This document shows positions 36,361 to 44,093 of a DNA stretch of 44,578 bases, one piece after another. Positions within the stretch are counted from its first letter, which is position 1; every line of letters starts with the position of its first letter. This DNA is from an uncultured Alphaproteobacteria bacterium (lineage in GTDB: Bacteria > Pseudomonadota > Alphaproteobacteria > CAAHEQ01 > UBA3637), in contig CALXVP010000012.1 of assembly GCA_944392125.1 (NCBI GenBank), positions 1-44,578 on the forward strand. The letters run 5' to 3'. The notes beneath the pieces were generated by a model. That model was given only the letters and a program-made list of their open reading frames with translations, did not search any database and was not told the DNA's origin. The translations under genes and the position numbers were made by a program.

Positions 36361-39300
36361 ATGACGGAAAAAATTTCTTTTTGTGGCATTCCGAACGGTT
36401 ATCAGGGGTTTGTTTTAGGAAAATTGTTACGAGCATCTGCCGTGCATTGCCATATTGTGCCGAACGATAGACAGTTAGCCTTTGTGCGGGAAACGGTTGC
36501 GCTAATCAATCCGAACATTCAAATTTTATGTTTTCCGAATTGGGATACCGTTCCTTATGATCGTGTTTCGCCAAAATCGGATATTGTGGGCGAACGAATT
36601 GATACGTTAACAGCGCTTCTTTCTTTGGAAAACAGTCATACATTGCATAAGCCGATACTTGTTTTAACAACGGCATCGGCCATTTTACAACGAATCCCAC
36701 CCAAAACTTTTTTTCAAGAAGGCACGCTTGAATTGGCGACGGGAAAAACAATCCCGTTTGAGCAAGTTAAACATTATTTGGCGCAAAATAATTATACGGT
36801 TGCGACAACGGTTATGAGCGTTGGAGAATATGCCGTACGCGGTGGGTTAATTGATGTTTTTCCCGCAGGGGCGACAAATCCGATTCGCATTGACTTTTTC
36901 GGCGATGAAATTGATTCTATTAAATACTTTGATGCCGTTACGCAACGGACACTTTCTGCCGTAGATAAAATTATTTTGAAACCCGTTGCGGAATATCGTT
37001 TAACACCCGAAACGATTGCCCGTTTTCGCACGAATTATCGCACACTGTTTAATAAGCAAAGCGATGATTATTTTTACGATAGTATTTCAAACGGAATTCC
37101 GGCGCAAGGTGTTGAGCACTTTTTGCCACTCTTTTTTGAAGAAACGGCAACCTTGTTTGATTACTTACCGCAAGCCTCATTCTCATTTGATTATCAGGCG
37201 GAAGAAGCCATCAAAGCGCGGACGGAGCAAATTCAGGAATATTACGAAGCACGGTGCTTTGCATTGCAAAATGATTCGGCGCTGACGAGTGAACATTATA
37301 ATCCTATTCCGCCCGAATTATTTTTTATAACCGATGATGAAATAGAGGCACAATTATCGGGAAAGCCCGTCTATACCTTTTCTCCGTTTTTGGAGCCAAA
37401 CGCCGTTGATCAAGGCGGTAGAATCGGACAAAGTTATGTAGATGTGCGTGTTCAAGAGTCGGCAGACATATTTGAATATGTGATTGATTCCGTTCGCACC
37501 GAGAAGCGAAAGCTGATTTTTTCGGCAACAACATTCGGTTCTGCGCAAAGACTAACGGGCGTTTTCAGAGAACATGGGTTTCCGCTATATGAAGCACATT
37601 CGTGGCAAGAAGCAGTTAAAAAATCCCCGTCGGTTTTAATCGCGCCGTTCACGAACGGATTTTATGATAGTGCTATCCGTATAATTACCGAAACGGATAT
37701 GTTCGGCGAACGCATGATGCAAACGCGCAGAAGCGTTAAAAAGAAAAACTTTATCACCAGCATTGATTCTTTAAATATCGGCGATTTGGTTGTCCACCGC
37801 ACGCACGGTATCGGTCAATTTGCCGGTCTGACAGCGATTAAAACAGGGAATATGACGCACGATTGCATTGAACTGGTTTATGCCGGCGGAGATAAATTGT
37901 TTGTCCCCGTAGAAAATGCCGATGTGCTTTCAAAATACGGCTCTCAAAATGCCACACCGGATACCCTCGGTTCACCCGTCTTTTCGCAACGACGCGAAAG
38001 AGTGAAAAAAGATTTGTTCGTGATGGCAGAGAAGTTAATCGGTATTGCATCGGAACGTGCGTTAAATCAAACAGAGCGGATTTTAATCCCGCACGGCACG
38101 TATCAAGAATTTTGTATGCGGTTTCCGTATGCCGAAACGGATGATCAACTGCGCACCATGCAGGAAATTGAGGCAGATTTGGCTCTCGGGCGTCCGATGG
38201 ATAGATTGGTGTGCGGTGATGTCGGGTTCGGAAAAACAGAAATGGCTTTGCGAACGGCATTTTTAGTGGCGATGTCGGGGAAACAAGTGGCGGTGATTGC
38301 GCCGACAACCTTGCTTGCCATGCAACATGCCCAAACTTTTGCGGAAAGATTCAGAGGATTTCCGTTGCGCGTGGATACATTATCGCGTTTAGTGAGCGCT
38401 AACAGAACAAAAGCCGTTAAAAAAGAATTGGCTGACGGCACATTGGATATTGTTATCGGCACGCATGCATTACTTTCCAAAAACATCCATTTTAAACGTC
38501 TCGGACTGGTGATTGTTGATGAAGAACAGCATTTCGGCGTGGCGCATAAAGAGCGTTTAAAGGAATTACAAAAAGGTGTTCATGTATTAACGTTAACGGC
38601 AACTCCCATTCCGAGAACATTGCAACTTTCTTTGTCGGGCGTGCGGGATTTATCCGTTATTGCAACACCGCCGGTTGATCGATTAGCCGTTAAAACATTT
38701 GTGTCGCCCTTTGATGAAGTCATCATTAAAGAAGCTATTTTAAGGGAGCATTTCCGTGGCGGACAGGTGTTTTTTGTCTGCCCGCGAATTTCGGATATGC
38801 CACAGGTGCATGATGTTTTGCGCGCTTTGTTGCCCGACTTGCGCGTGGTAGAGGCGCATGGACAAATGTCGCCCACGCAGTTGGAAAAAATTATGATGGA
38901 TTTTGAGGCCAAAAAATACGATATTTTATTGGCAACCAGTATTATTGAATCCGGGTTGGATATTCCCTCCGTGAATACGATTATCGTTTATCGGGCGGAT
39001 ATGTTCGGATTGGCGGCGTTATATCAACTGCGCGGACGAGTCGGCCGTGGCAAATTGCGCGCGTATGCTTATTTAACGGTTCCGCCACATGCACGATTAA
39101 CATCAACGGCTCAAAAACGGTTAAGCGTGATGCAGGGATTGGATAGTTTGGGCGCAGGGTTTACGTTGGCAAGCTACGATTTAGATATTCGCGGAGCCGG
39201 TAATTTGCTCGGGCAGGAACAATCCGGACATATTCGTGAAGTCGGGGTTGCGCTTTATCAAAAGATGCTGGCAGAAGCCATTCAATCACTTCGCATGCAA

Positions 39301-39789
39301 AAGGCAGGAAAGACGCCACTTACGGAAGATTTTTCACCGCAAATATCCGTAGGGTTAACCGTTCTTATTCCGGATACATATATTCCCGATTTAGATACGC
39401 GTATGGAGTTATATAATCGGATTAGCGAACTGCAAACCGAAGCAGAGATTGAAAATTTAAAAATTGAATTGATTGACCGATTCGGGGCTTATCCAAAGGA
39501 AGTTGAAAACTTATTTATCACCATTCATCTTAAACTGCTATGTAAAACAGCACGTATTGAACGGTTGGATGCCGGCGAAAAAGGAGCCACCATTGCTTTT
39601 TGGCAAAATACATTCCCCAATCCGGCCGGCTTAATTGATTACATCTCATCGCAAATGGGAACAATCCGAATTCGTCCGGACCAAAAATTAGTTGTTATGC
39701 GTCCGTGGGGGAAAACAGAAGATCGCCTCAAAGGAATTGAAAAAATTATTATGCGTATTGCTTCACTTGCAAATATTAAAAATACTTGA
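36361..39789 (+). CDS. mfd: Transcription-repair coupling factor Mfd
   Basis: Mfd removes RNA polymerase stalled at DNA damage and recruits UvrA. The 1142-residue product is of full length: the UvrB-homology region at the N-terminus (FPNWDTVPYDRVSPKSDIVGERI), the RNA polymerase interaction region (GDLVVHRTHGIGQFAGL), the translocase domain with Walker A GDVGFGKTEMALRTAF and DEEQHFGV, helicase motifs VI (QLRGRVGRG) and the TRG motif region. It lies 32 bp after the small membrane protein gene with a weak ribosome binding site. The nadK promoter overlaps its stop codon. Confidence 0.97.
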   Translation: MTEKISFCGIPNGYQGFVLGKLLRASAVHCHIVPNDRQLAFVRETVALINPNIQILCFPNWDTVPYDRVSPKSDIVGERIDTLTALLSLENSHTLHKPILVLTTASAILQRIPPKTFFQEGTLELATGKTIPFEQVKHYLAQNNYTVATTVMSVGEYAVRGGLIDVFPAGATNPIRIDFFGDEIDSIKYFDAVTQRTLSAVDKIILKPVAEYRLTPETIARFRTNYRTLFNKQSDDYFYDSISNGIPAQGVEHFLPLFFEETATLFDYLPQASFSFDYQAEEAIKARTEQIQEYYEARCFALQNDSALTSEHYNPIPPELFFITDDEIEAQLSGKPVYTFSPFLEPNAVDQGGRIGQSYVDVRVQESADIFEYVIDSVRTEKRKLIFSATTFGSAQRLTGVFREHGFPLYEAHSWQEAVKKSPSVLIAPFTNGFYDSAIRIITETDMFGERMMQTRRSVKKKNFITSIDSLNIGDLVVHRTHGIGQFAGLTAIKTGNMTHDCIELVYAGGDKLFVPVENADVLSKYGSQNATPDTLGSPVFSQRRERVKKDLFVMAEKLIGIASERALNQTERILIPHGTYQEFCMRFPYAETDDQLRTMQEIEADLALGRPMDRLVCGDVGFGKTEMALRTAFLVAMSGKQVAVIAPTTLLAMQHAQTFAERFRGFPLRVDTLSRLVSANRTKAVKKELADGTLDIVIGTHALLSKNIHFKRLGLVIVDEEQHFGVAHKERLKELQKGVHVLTLTATPIPRTLQLSLSGVRDLSVIATPPVDRLAVKTFVSPFDEVIIKEAILREHFRGGQVFFVCPRISDMPQVHDVLRALLPDLRVVEAHGQMSPTQLEKIMMDFEAKKYDILLATSIIESGLDIPSVNTIIVYRADMFGLAALYQLRGRVGRGKLRAYAYLTVPPHARLTSTAQKRLSVMQGLDSLGAGFTLASYDLDIRGAGNLLGQEQSGHIREVGVALYQKMLAEAIQSLRMQKAGKTPLTEDFSPQISVGLTVLIPDTYIPDLDTRMELYNRISELQTEAEIENLKIELIDRFGAYPKEVENLFITIHLKLLCKTARIERLDAGEKGATIAFWQNTFPNPAGLIDYISSQMGTIRIRPDQKLVVMRPWGKTEDRLKGIEKIIMRIASLANIKNT

Positions 39790-39814
39790 CAATTATTGAT
39801 TTTGTGTTTATACT
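39786..39814 (+). promoter_or_regulatory. Promoter of the NAD kinase gene, overlapping the mfd stop codon
   Basis: A perfect TTGACA (39786-39791) and TATACT (39809-39814) are separated by 17 bp. The -35 box overlaps the mfd stop codon. GAGG precedes the ATG at 39834. Confidence 0.75.
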
Positions 39815-39833
39815 TCAAACACGAGGAAAAAAT

Positions 39834-40724
39834 ATGGATGAAAAAATCGGTTTAATTGTCAGCAATAATTTAAAAGCCAAAAATACGGCAACCGCTTTAT
39901 TGCAACTTTATTCTGCCACACATGTATCCGTGCGGTTTTGTGCGAATATGCCTGTTGTGGAAGATATTAAAAAGTTCCAAGATATTTCCCGCTTTATTGC
40001 CGTCGGCGGAGACGGCACTTGTTTACGTGCCTTACGTATTGCGTATGAAATTGCAAATATGAAGCAATCGGAAACGGCCCCGAGCGTTTTCGGATTAAAT
40101 TGCGGGCACATCGGTGCACTTTCAAATCCGGTAGGCAATATTCACGAACTACCGATGCGATTTGAAGAAGCAATGTATCTTTTAGCCAAACCATTATCGG
40201 TTAAAACAACGTTTCGCAACAAAATTATTTATCATACATTTTTCAACGAAGTGATTTTAAGACCGTATGCCAACATTACGCATTTAGATATTTCATGGAA
40301 AGAAGAAGATCGGTATAGAAAAACAATTCGCGGTGGCTTAATGGTCGCAACCAAAATCGGCGAGAATGCAATGAATGCCTGTAATTATACTGGGCCGGAA
40401 GAAATTGCTCCCATTCCGAACGATGATTATTGGCGTATCAGCACATTAAATGCCATGTCGAATGATACCAAATGCGATAAACCTTTTCAGCGAATTGTGC
40501 CGGCAAGTACAACGGTATTGGTCAATGTTATCAATCCGTATGATGATAGAAACGCGCAAATTATGGGGGATTCTTATTATAATGAGGGAGAAGAACCTTT
40601 GCTTGATTCGCAAGGGGATCGTATCGGCACAAAAGTGAAAATGTTGTTTGTGGATAAGATTCGAATTACCTCGGCAAAATACGGGGTATTATTGGCCCGT
40701 GAAAGAAGTCGGGAACGGGAATAA
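39834..40724 (+). CDS. nadK: Divergent ATP-NAD kinase
   Basis: NAD kinase phosphorylates NAD to NADP in the cytoplasm. The product of about 296 residues keeps the diacylglycerol-kinase-like GGDGT motif (IAVGGDGTCLRALR), the following NCGHIGALSNP and FNEVILRP. The second conserved block, usually TPTGSTAY followed by SAGGP, reads ATKIGENAMNACNYTGP here, so some substrate-binding residues are changed. The start ATG 39834 is chosen for its ribosome binding site and promoter. A longer frame back to 39786 would run through the promoter. It may be a divergent NAD kinase or a related kinase. Confidence 0.72.
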   Translation: MDEKIGLIVSNNLKAKNTATALLQLYSATHVSVRFCANMPVVEDIKKFQDISRFIAVGGDGTCLRALRIAYEIANMKQSETAPSVFGLNCGHIGALSNPVGNIHELPMRFEEAMYLLAKPLSVKTTFRNKIIYHTFFNEVILRPYANITHLDISWKEEDRYRKTIRGGLMVATKIGENAMNACNYTGPEEIAPIPNDDYWRISTLNAMSNDTKCDKPFQRIVPASTTVLVNVINPYDDRNAQIMGDSYYNEGEEPLLDSQGDRIGTKVKMLFVDKIRITSAKYGVLLARERSRERE

Positions 40725-40932
40725 TGATTAACTCTTCCAAACAGGAAAATGCTGTTAGGTAATAATGCTTGCTGTTGACAACGGTTTCTTTTCAAAACAA
40801 ATTAAGATAAATTGCATATTTTTTGAATGTCAAAAAGAGCGGTTTTGCGCATAACAGCGCTATCAAAAATGTTGCGAGTCAAAGAGGATAAAAAGCCCAA
40901 GAAGGCAAAAGCCCAAGAAGATAAAAAGCAAA

Positions 40933-40956
40933 AAACCCCATGCAAGCATGGGGTTT
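40933..40956 (-). terminator. Terminator of the rpmI-rplT operon
   Basis: A perfect 11-bp stem with a very tight loop (40933-40943 with 40946-40956) is followed on the minus strand by a T run, 20 bp beyond the rplT stop codon. The remaining bases back to 40725 hold no recognisable gene; a Lys-rich open frame there lacks a ribosome binding site. Confidence 0.85.
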
Positions 40957-40975
40957 ATGTGTTAATCAAGAATGA

Positions 40976-41329
40976 TTATAAAGCGGCTTTGGCTTTTTCA
41001 ATCAAGCCTGAAAAAGCTTGAGCATCATTCAAAGCGATATCGGCCAACACTTTGCGATCCAAAGCAATACCGGCTTTTGATAACCCGTTCATAAAGCGGG
41101 AGTATACCATACCGTTTGCACGAACGGCCGCATTGATGCGGGCAATCCATAATTGACGGATTTCCGTTTTCTTCTTGCGACGATCGCGGTAAGCATATTG
41201 CAAACCTTTTTCAACTTTTTCTTTGGCAACCGTGTAAACTTTTGAATTGCGTCCACGATAACCTTTTGCCAACTTTAAGATTTTATTATGTTTTGCACGA
41301 ACAGTCGTGCCGCGTTTAACTCTTGCCAT
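40976..41329 (-). CDS. rplT: Ribosomal protein bL20
   Basis: The 117-residue product is bL20, which binds 23S rRNA early in large-subunit assembly. It shows [30 protein letters not shown] at the N-terminus and the family sequence [21 protein letters not shown]. It lies 10 bp after rpmI as in most bacteria. The usual infC gene is not upstream here. Confidence 0.98.
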   Translation of the reverse strand: MARVKRGTTVRAKHNKILKLAKGYRGRNSKVYTVAKEKVEKGLQYAYRDRRKKKTEIRQLWIARINAAVRANGMVYSRFMNGLSKAGIALDRKVLADIALNDAQAFSGLIEKAKAAL

Positions 41330-41339
41330 TGTAGACCTC

Positions 41340-41534
41340 CTAGCCGATTAAATATTTCTTAATGATTTTTGAAACAACTTCACCCATAACAGCAGAACCG
41401 CGAGCGTTGCGTTTCATTTTTTGAGATTTACAAAGCAAATTATGGCGTTTAAAAGATTGTGTTCCTTTAACTTTGCCACTGGCCGTTAACGAAAAACGTT
41501 TTTTAACGGCACTTTTTGATTTCAACTTAGGCAT
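41340..41534 (-). CDS. rpmI: Ribosomal protein bL35
   Basis: The 64-residue product is bL35 of the large ribosomal subunit, with [23 protein letters not shown] and a basic C-terminus. AAAGGA precedes the start. It is the first gene of an rpmI-rplT operon with its own strong promoter. The 70-nt leader might host autoregulation by bL20, as known in other bacteria, but no clear structure is visible. Confidence 0.96.
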   Translation of the reverse strand: MPKLKSKSAVKKRFSLTASGKVKGTQSFKRHNLLCKSQKMKRNARGSAVMGEVVSKIIKKYLIG

Positions 41535-41613
41535 TTCATTTTCCTTTATTTAATTAGGTTATACACACGTCGGAAGGCAGCCTGTATCAAAGCCTTTTTG
41601 ACGAAACGGTTAT

Positions 41614-41642
41614 TTTATATCCCAAACAAAGAAAAATGTCAA
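41614..41642 (-). promoter_or_regulatory. Promoter of rpmI-rplT
   Basis: On the minus strand a perfect TTGACA (41637-41642) and TATAAA (41614-41619) are separated by 17 bp. It is the strongest promoter in the window by match and is divergent from that of slyX. Confidence 0.8.
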
Positions 41643-41661
41643 GTAAATTTTACTTTTTTAC

Positions 41662-41690
41662 TTGCAAAAAAAAAACCGATTTGATACGAT
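41662..41690 (+). promoter_or_regulatory. Promoter of slyX
   Basis: TTGCAA (41662-41667) and TACGAT (41685-41690) are separated by 17 bp, the spacer beginning with an A tract. The slyX start codon lies 27 bp downstream. Confidence 0.6.
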
Positions 41691-41716
41691 TTTACATAAT
41701 AGAGGAGAACTTTTGA

Positions 41717-41920
41717 ATGGATGAATTAAGTGAGCGATTAACAAACCTTGAAATGTTTGTCGCGAATCAAGAAAAAATGATGGATGAATTAAACGGCGAA
41801 TTGATACGATTGAGCAAATTAACGGATAACCTGCTGGCTCAAAATAAAGTTTTGATGGAAGCGCTAAAAGAAAGTCCTGTAAAGCCTTTGTCCGAAGAAA
41901 CACCGCCTCCGCACTATTAA
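41717..41920 (+). CDS. slyX: SlyX family protein
   Basis: The 67-residue product is a short coiled coil (LSERLTNLEMFVANQEKMMDELN) ending in the family-typical proline-rich PPPHY. SlyX proteins are small, cytoplasmic and of unknown function. GGAG lies about 9 nt before the ATG. It is followed after 13 bp by the glycosyltransferase-like gene, so the two are probably cotranscribed. Confidence 0.85.
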   Translation: MDELSERLTNLEMFVANQEKMMDELNGELIRLSKLTDNLLAQNKVLMEALKESPVKPLSEETPPPHY

Positions 41921-41933
41921 AGGATAATATGAT

Positions 41934-42716
41934 ATGCGTATAATTAAGTATTTGGTTCTTTTGTTTATTGTAACTGTGGCAGTTGTTACGAGTTATTTGC
42001 CTTCAATGGATTTAACGCAACGGCAGAATCGCTTTTTGCTATGTATGAGCAGTTTTAAGCGCCCGATTTTTGCATCCGGCCAAATTTTCCGCTTAATGAA
42101 TCAAACGTATCAAAATTTTGATATCAGCTTATCATTAAAGGGGGTAGACGAGGCATGGTCGCGCTTAACTTTTGAAAAAGAATGGCAAGACTTAAAGAAA
42201 GAAAAACGGTTGTTTGTGCGGTATGACGAGAATCGTGGGCAGTTGCACAATCTGTTAGATACCGTCCGTAATATTGATTTAAATAAATATGACTATTTTT
42301 GCAAAATTGATGATGATGACTGGTATGCACCAACCTATCTTCAAACCGTAAATAATGCACTGAACAAAGCGGACGGCATCGATATTACGCATACCACCAA
42401 TACCTATATTTTGACGGAAGACATCTCCTCAACGCATTTTTCCGGCAACTTCAGCAATTTAAGCGGTCCGACAATGTGCTTTTCAAGAAAAATAATACAA
42501 ATAGCACTGGATATAGAAAAAGATCCGAATTTATTGCAAAAATACTTACCGGGAGAAGCGGATCCGAGGCTGTTTACAACAAGCGAAGACAGAATACTCC
42601 ACCACACAGCGCAGAATATTGGAAAAGAGCAATTTCGCACGGATACGGAGCCACAAGTAATTTTTGGTTGGCAATATCGTTCCGTAATGAGAAATGATAA
42701 TTATGTGAAATATTAA
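41934..42716 (+). CDS. Glycosyltransferase-like protein (GT-A fold)
   Basis: The 260-residue product starts with one hydrophobic segment (about 5-22), so it is membrane-anchored or exported. The following domain has features of family 2 type glycosyltransferases: a strand with LCMSSFKRP, the acidic motif CKIDDDDWYAPTYL (about 121-134), which resembles the metal-binding DxD, and a later SGPTMCFSRK segment. The donor and acceptor sugars are unknown; a surface glycan is possible. AAAGGA precedes the start. It follows slyX closely. Confidence 0.7.
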   Translation: MRIIKYLVLLFIVTVAVVTSYLPSMDLTQRQNRFLLCMSSFKRPIFASGQIFRLMNQTYQNFDISLSLKGVDEAWSRLTFEKEWQDLKKEKRLFVRYDENRGQLHNLLDTVRNIDLNKYDYFCKIDDDDWYAPTYLQTVNNALNKADGIDITHTTNTYILTEDISSTHFSGNFSNLSGPTMCFSRKIIQIALDIEKDPNLLQKYLPGEADPRLFTTSEDRILHHTAQNIGKEQFRTDTEPQVIFGWQYRSVMRNDNYVKY

Positions 42717-42723
42717 AAAACGC

Positions 42724-42752
42724 TTGACAAAAGATATAACATCTGATAAAAT
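42724..42752 (+). promoter_or_regulatory. Promoter of the small lipoprotein gene
   Basis: A perfect TTGACA (42724-42729) and TAAAAT (42747-42752) are separated by 17 bp, 7 bp after the glycosyltransferase stop codon. Confidence 0.8.
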
Positions 42753-42783
42753 GGCTGTATGGAATGAAAAAGAGGAGGAAAAA

Positions 42784-43089
42784 ATGGATTTTTTTTCGGA
42801 TACAAAAGGAAAAATCAAGGCAATCAAAGAAGGAGTTAAACGCTCTATGAAACCGTTTGCCTGTTTGGCGATCGGGGCGGTTATGTCGTCTTGTGCGGGA
42901 ACGGGTGTTACAACGGGATCAGCGATAACCACGTCTTATTTTAACGGAAGTTCACGTGTTACGCAGACGAATTATGTGCGCCAAAGCACAACGAATGCCG
43001 CCAGAGAAAACGAAATTAATTCGCGTGCGGTCAGAAATTATGCCTCTGCATTTAAAACGGTATCGGATTCTTTGCGCCGGTGGCGGTAG
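42784..43089 (+). CDS. Small putative lipoprotein, unknown
   Basis: The product of about 101 residues has a long basic n-region, a short hydrophobic stretch and a lipobox-like VMSSC, so it is probably a lipoprotein. The mature part is Ser/Thr/Asn-rich (GTGVTTGSAITTSYFNGSS) and ends with basic residues. I do not recognise the family. The ATG at 42784 is preferred because AGGAGG lies before it; an earlier start in the same frame overlaps the promoter. A second candidate is the Met just before the hydrophobic stretch. Confidence 0.65.
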   Translation: MDFFSDTKGKIKAIKEGVKRSMKPFACLAIGAVMSSCAGTGVTTGSAITTSYFNGSSRVTQTNYVRQSTTNAARENEINSRAVRNYASAFKTVSDSLRRWR

Positions 43090-43124
43090 GTTGTTAAAGA
43101 GATTCGCCAAAGAACATAAGAATT

Positions 43125-43149
43125 ATCCCTGCTTCGGTGGGGATTTTTC
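43125..43149 (+). terminator. Terminator of the small lipoprotein gene
   Basis: A 5-bp stem (43125-43129 with 43140-43144), extendable by further pairs, is followed by a T-rich tail. The 190 bp from here to the OmpA-like gene are AT-rich and hold only its promoter. Confidence 0.6.
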
Positions 43150-43279
43150 TTATCATACATAAGTAGATAAGAATAAAAAATTTTTAAAAAGAAAAAGGGA
43201 TAAAAAGCGTAAAATAACCTATTTTGAGTAGATTTTTATCAATTAAATGACAAAAGATGAACTTTCGCATATTTTTCTC

Positions 43280-43308
43280 TTGATTTTTAGAAAAAAGAAC
43301 GCCATACT
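43280..43308 (+). promoter_or_regulatory. Possible promoter of the OmpA-family lipoprotein gene
   Basis: TTGATT (43280-43285) and CATACT (43303-43308) are separated by 17 bp, about 30 bp upstream of the start codon. Confidence 0.45.
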
Positions 43309-43340
43309 ACAAACGTATTTCATTTTTTTTAAGGAGTTGA

Positions 43341-43790
43341 ATGATGAAAAAACAAATACTCACAGTTGTCTTATCCTCAACACTTTTGTTATCCGGTTGT
43401 GCCAATTGGTGTGATGAATGTGCTGACGGTTCTTGCGAAGTTGTCACGTCACAAGTTGTATTACCCACATCAGCGTTATTTGCTTTTGATTCGGCCAAAT
43501 TAACAATGGCTGATGATCAAGCATTAGCAACGGTAGTAGAACGTTTAAAAGCCGAACCGGAAGAAAAAGTTCGGATTTCCGGTTATACAGATAGCACAGG
43601 TCCGGAAGCATACAATATGAAGTTATCACAACGTCGTGCTGATGCGGTAGCTGCTTATTTAGCAGATAACGGCATTGCTACGGATCGTATTTCAACAAAA
43701 GCATTTGGTGAAGCTGATCCGGTTGCTTCCAATGAAACAGCCGCAGGACGTCAACAAAACCGTCGTGCAGTTGTTGTTACATACAAATAA
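43341..43790 (+). CDS. OmpA-family peptidoglycan-binding lipoprotein
   Basis: The 149-residue product has a lipoprotein signal peptide with lipobox LLSGC and a C-terminal OmpA-like domain (FAFDSAKLT, then ISGYTDSTGPEAYNMKLSQRRADAVAAYL and RRAVVV), which binds peptidoglycan. It links the outer membrane to the cell wall, like Pal, but no tol genes are nearby and the Cys-rich linker (CANWCDECADGSC) is unusual. AAGGAG precedes two possible ATG codons (43341, 43344). A strong terminator follows. Confidence 0.93.
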   Translation: MMKKQILTVVLSSTLLLSGCANWCDECADGSCEVVTSQVVLPTSALFAFDSAKLTMADDQALATVVERLKAEPEEKVRISGYTDSTGPEAYNMKLSQRRADAVAAYLADNGIATDRISTKAFGEADPVASNETAAGRQQNRRAVVVTYK

Positions 43791-43810
43791 GCAACAAAAA
43801 GCAATAAATG

Positions 43811-43841
43811 AAACAGGGTGTGATTACACCCTGTTTTTTTT
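43811..43841 (+). terminator. Strong terminator of the OmpA-family gene
   Basis: A perfect 11-bp stem with a 4-nt loop (43811-43821 with 43826-43836) is followed by eight T. Confidence 0.95.
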
Positions 43842-43883
43842 ATGATTTATTACTTTTGAGATAATAAGGAACGCAATGAAACG

Positions 43884-44093
43884 AGGCACAAAAAAACGGA
43901 CTCTACAAAAAGGTCCGTTTAGATGATATAGTATAAATTAGATTATAAAGGTATTTTTAAAATAATCAAGAAAAAATTTAAATATGAATATCTGCTTGTA
44001 AAATAACAATTTTTTAAGATTGATTTTTGTGGGACGATTTTGCGCTGTTCTCTCTACATAAACGGACGTTTATGAAGAATGGGGAGAAGAAAA
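43884..44093 (+). promoter_or_regulatory. Conserved leader of the prepilin-like cassette, copy B
   Basis: This 210-bp stretch is the inverted copy of 32329-32541. The 5' hairpin (43894-43901 with 43913-43920) is intact with an 8-bp stem. The dyad just before the ribosome binding site has one mismatch relative to copy A. GGGGAG precedes the start codon at 44094. Confidence 0.75.

Noticed and set aside
40827..41021. Lys-rich open frame on the plus strand (MSKRAVLRITALSK...)
   Set aside because: It lacks a ribosome binding site, runs through the rplT terminator and overlaps the end of rplT on the other strand; its Lys content comes from a short A-rich direct repeat.
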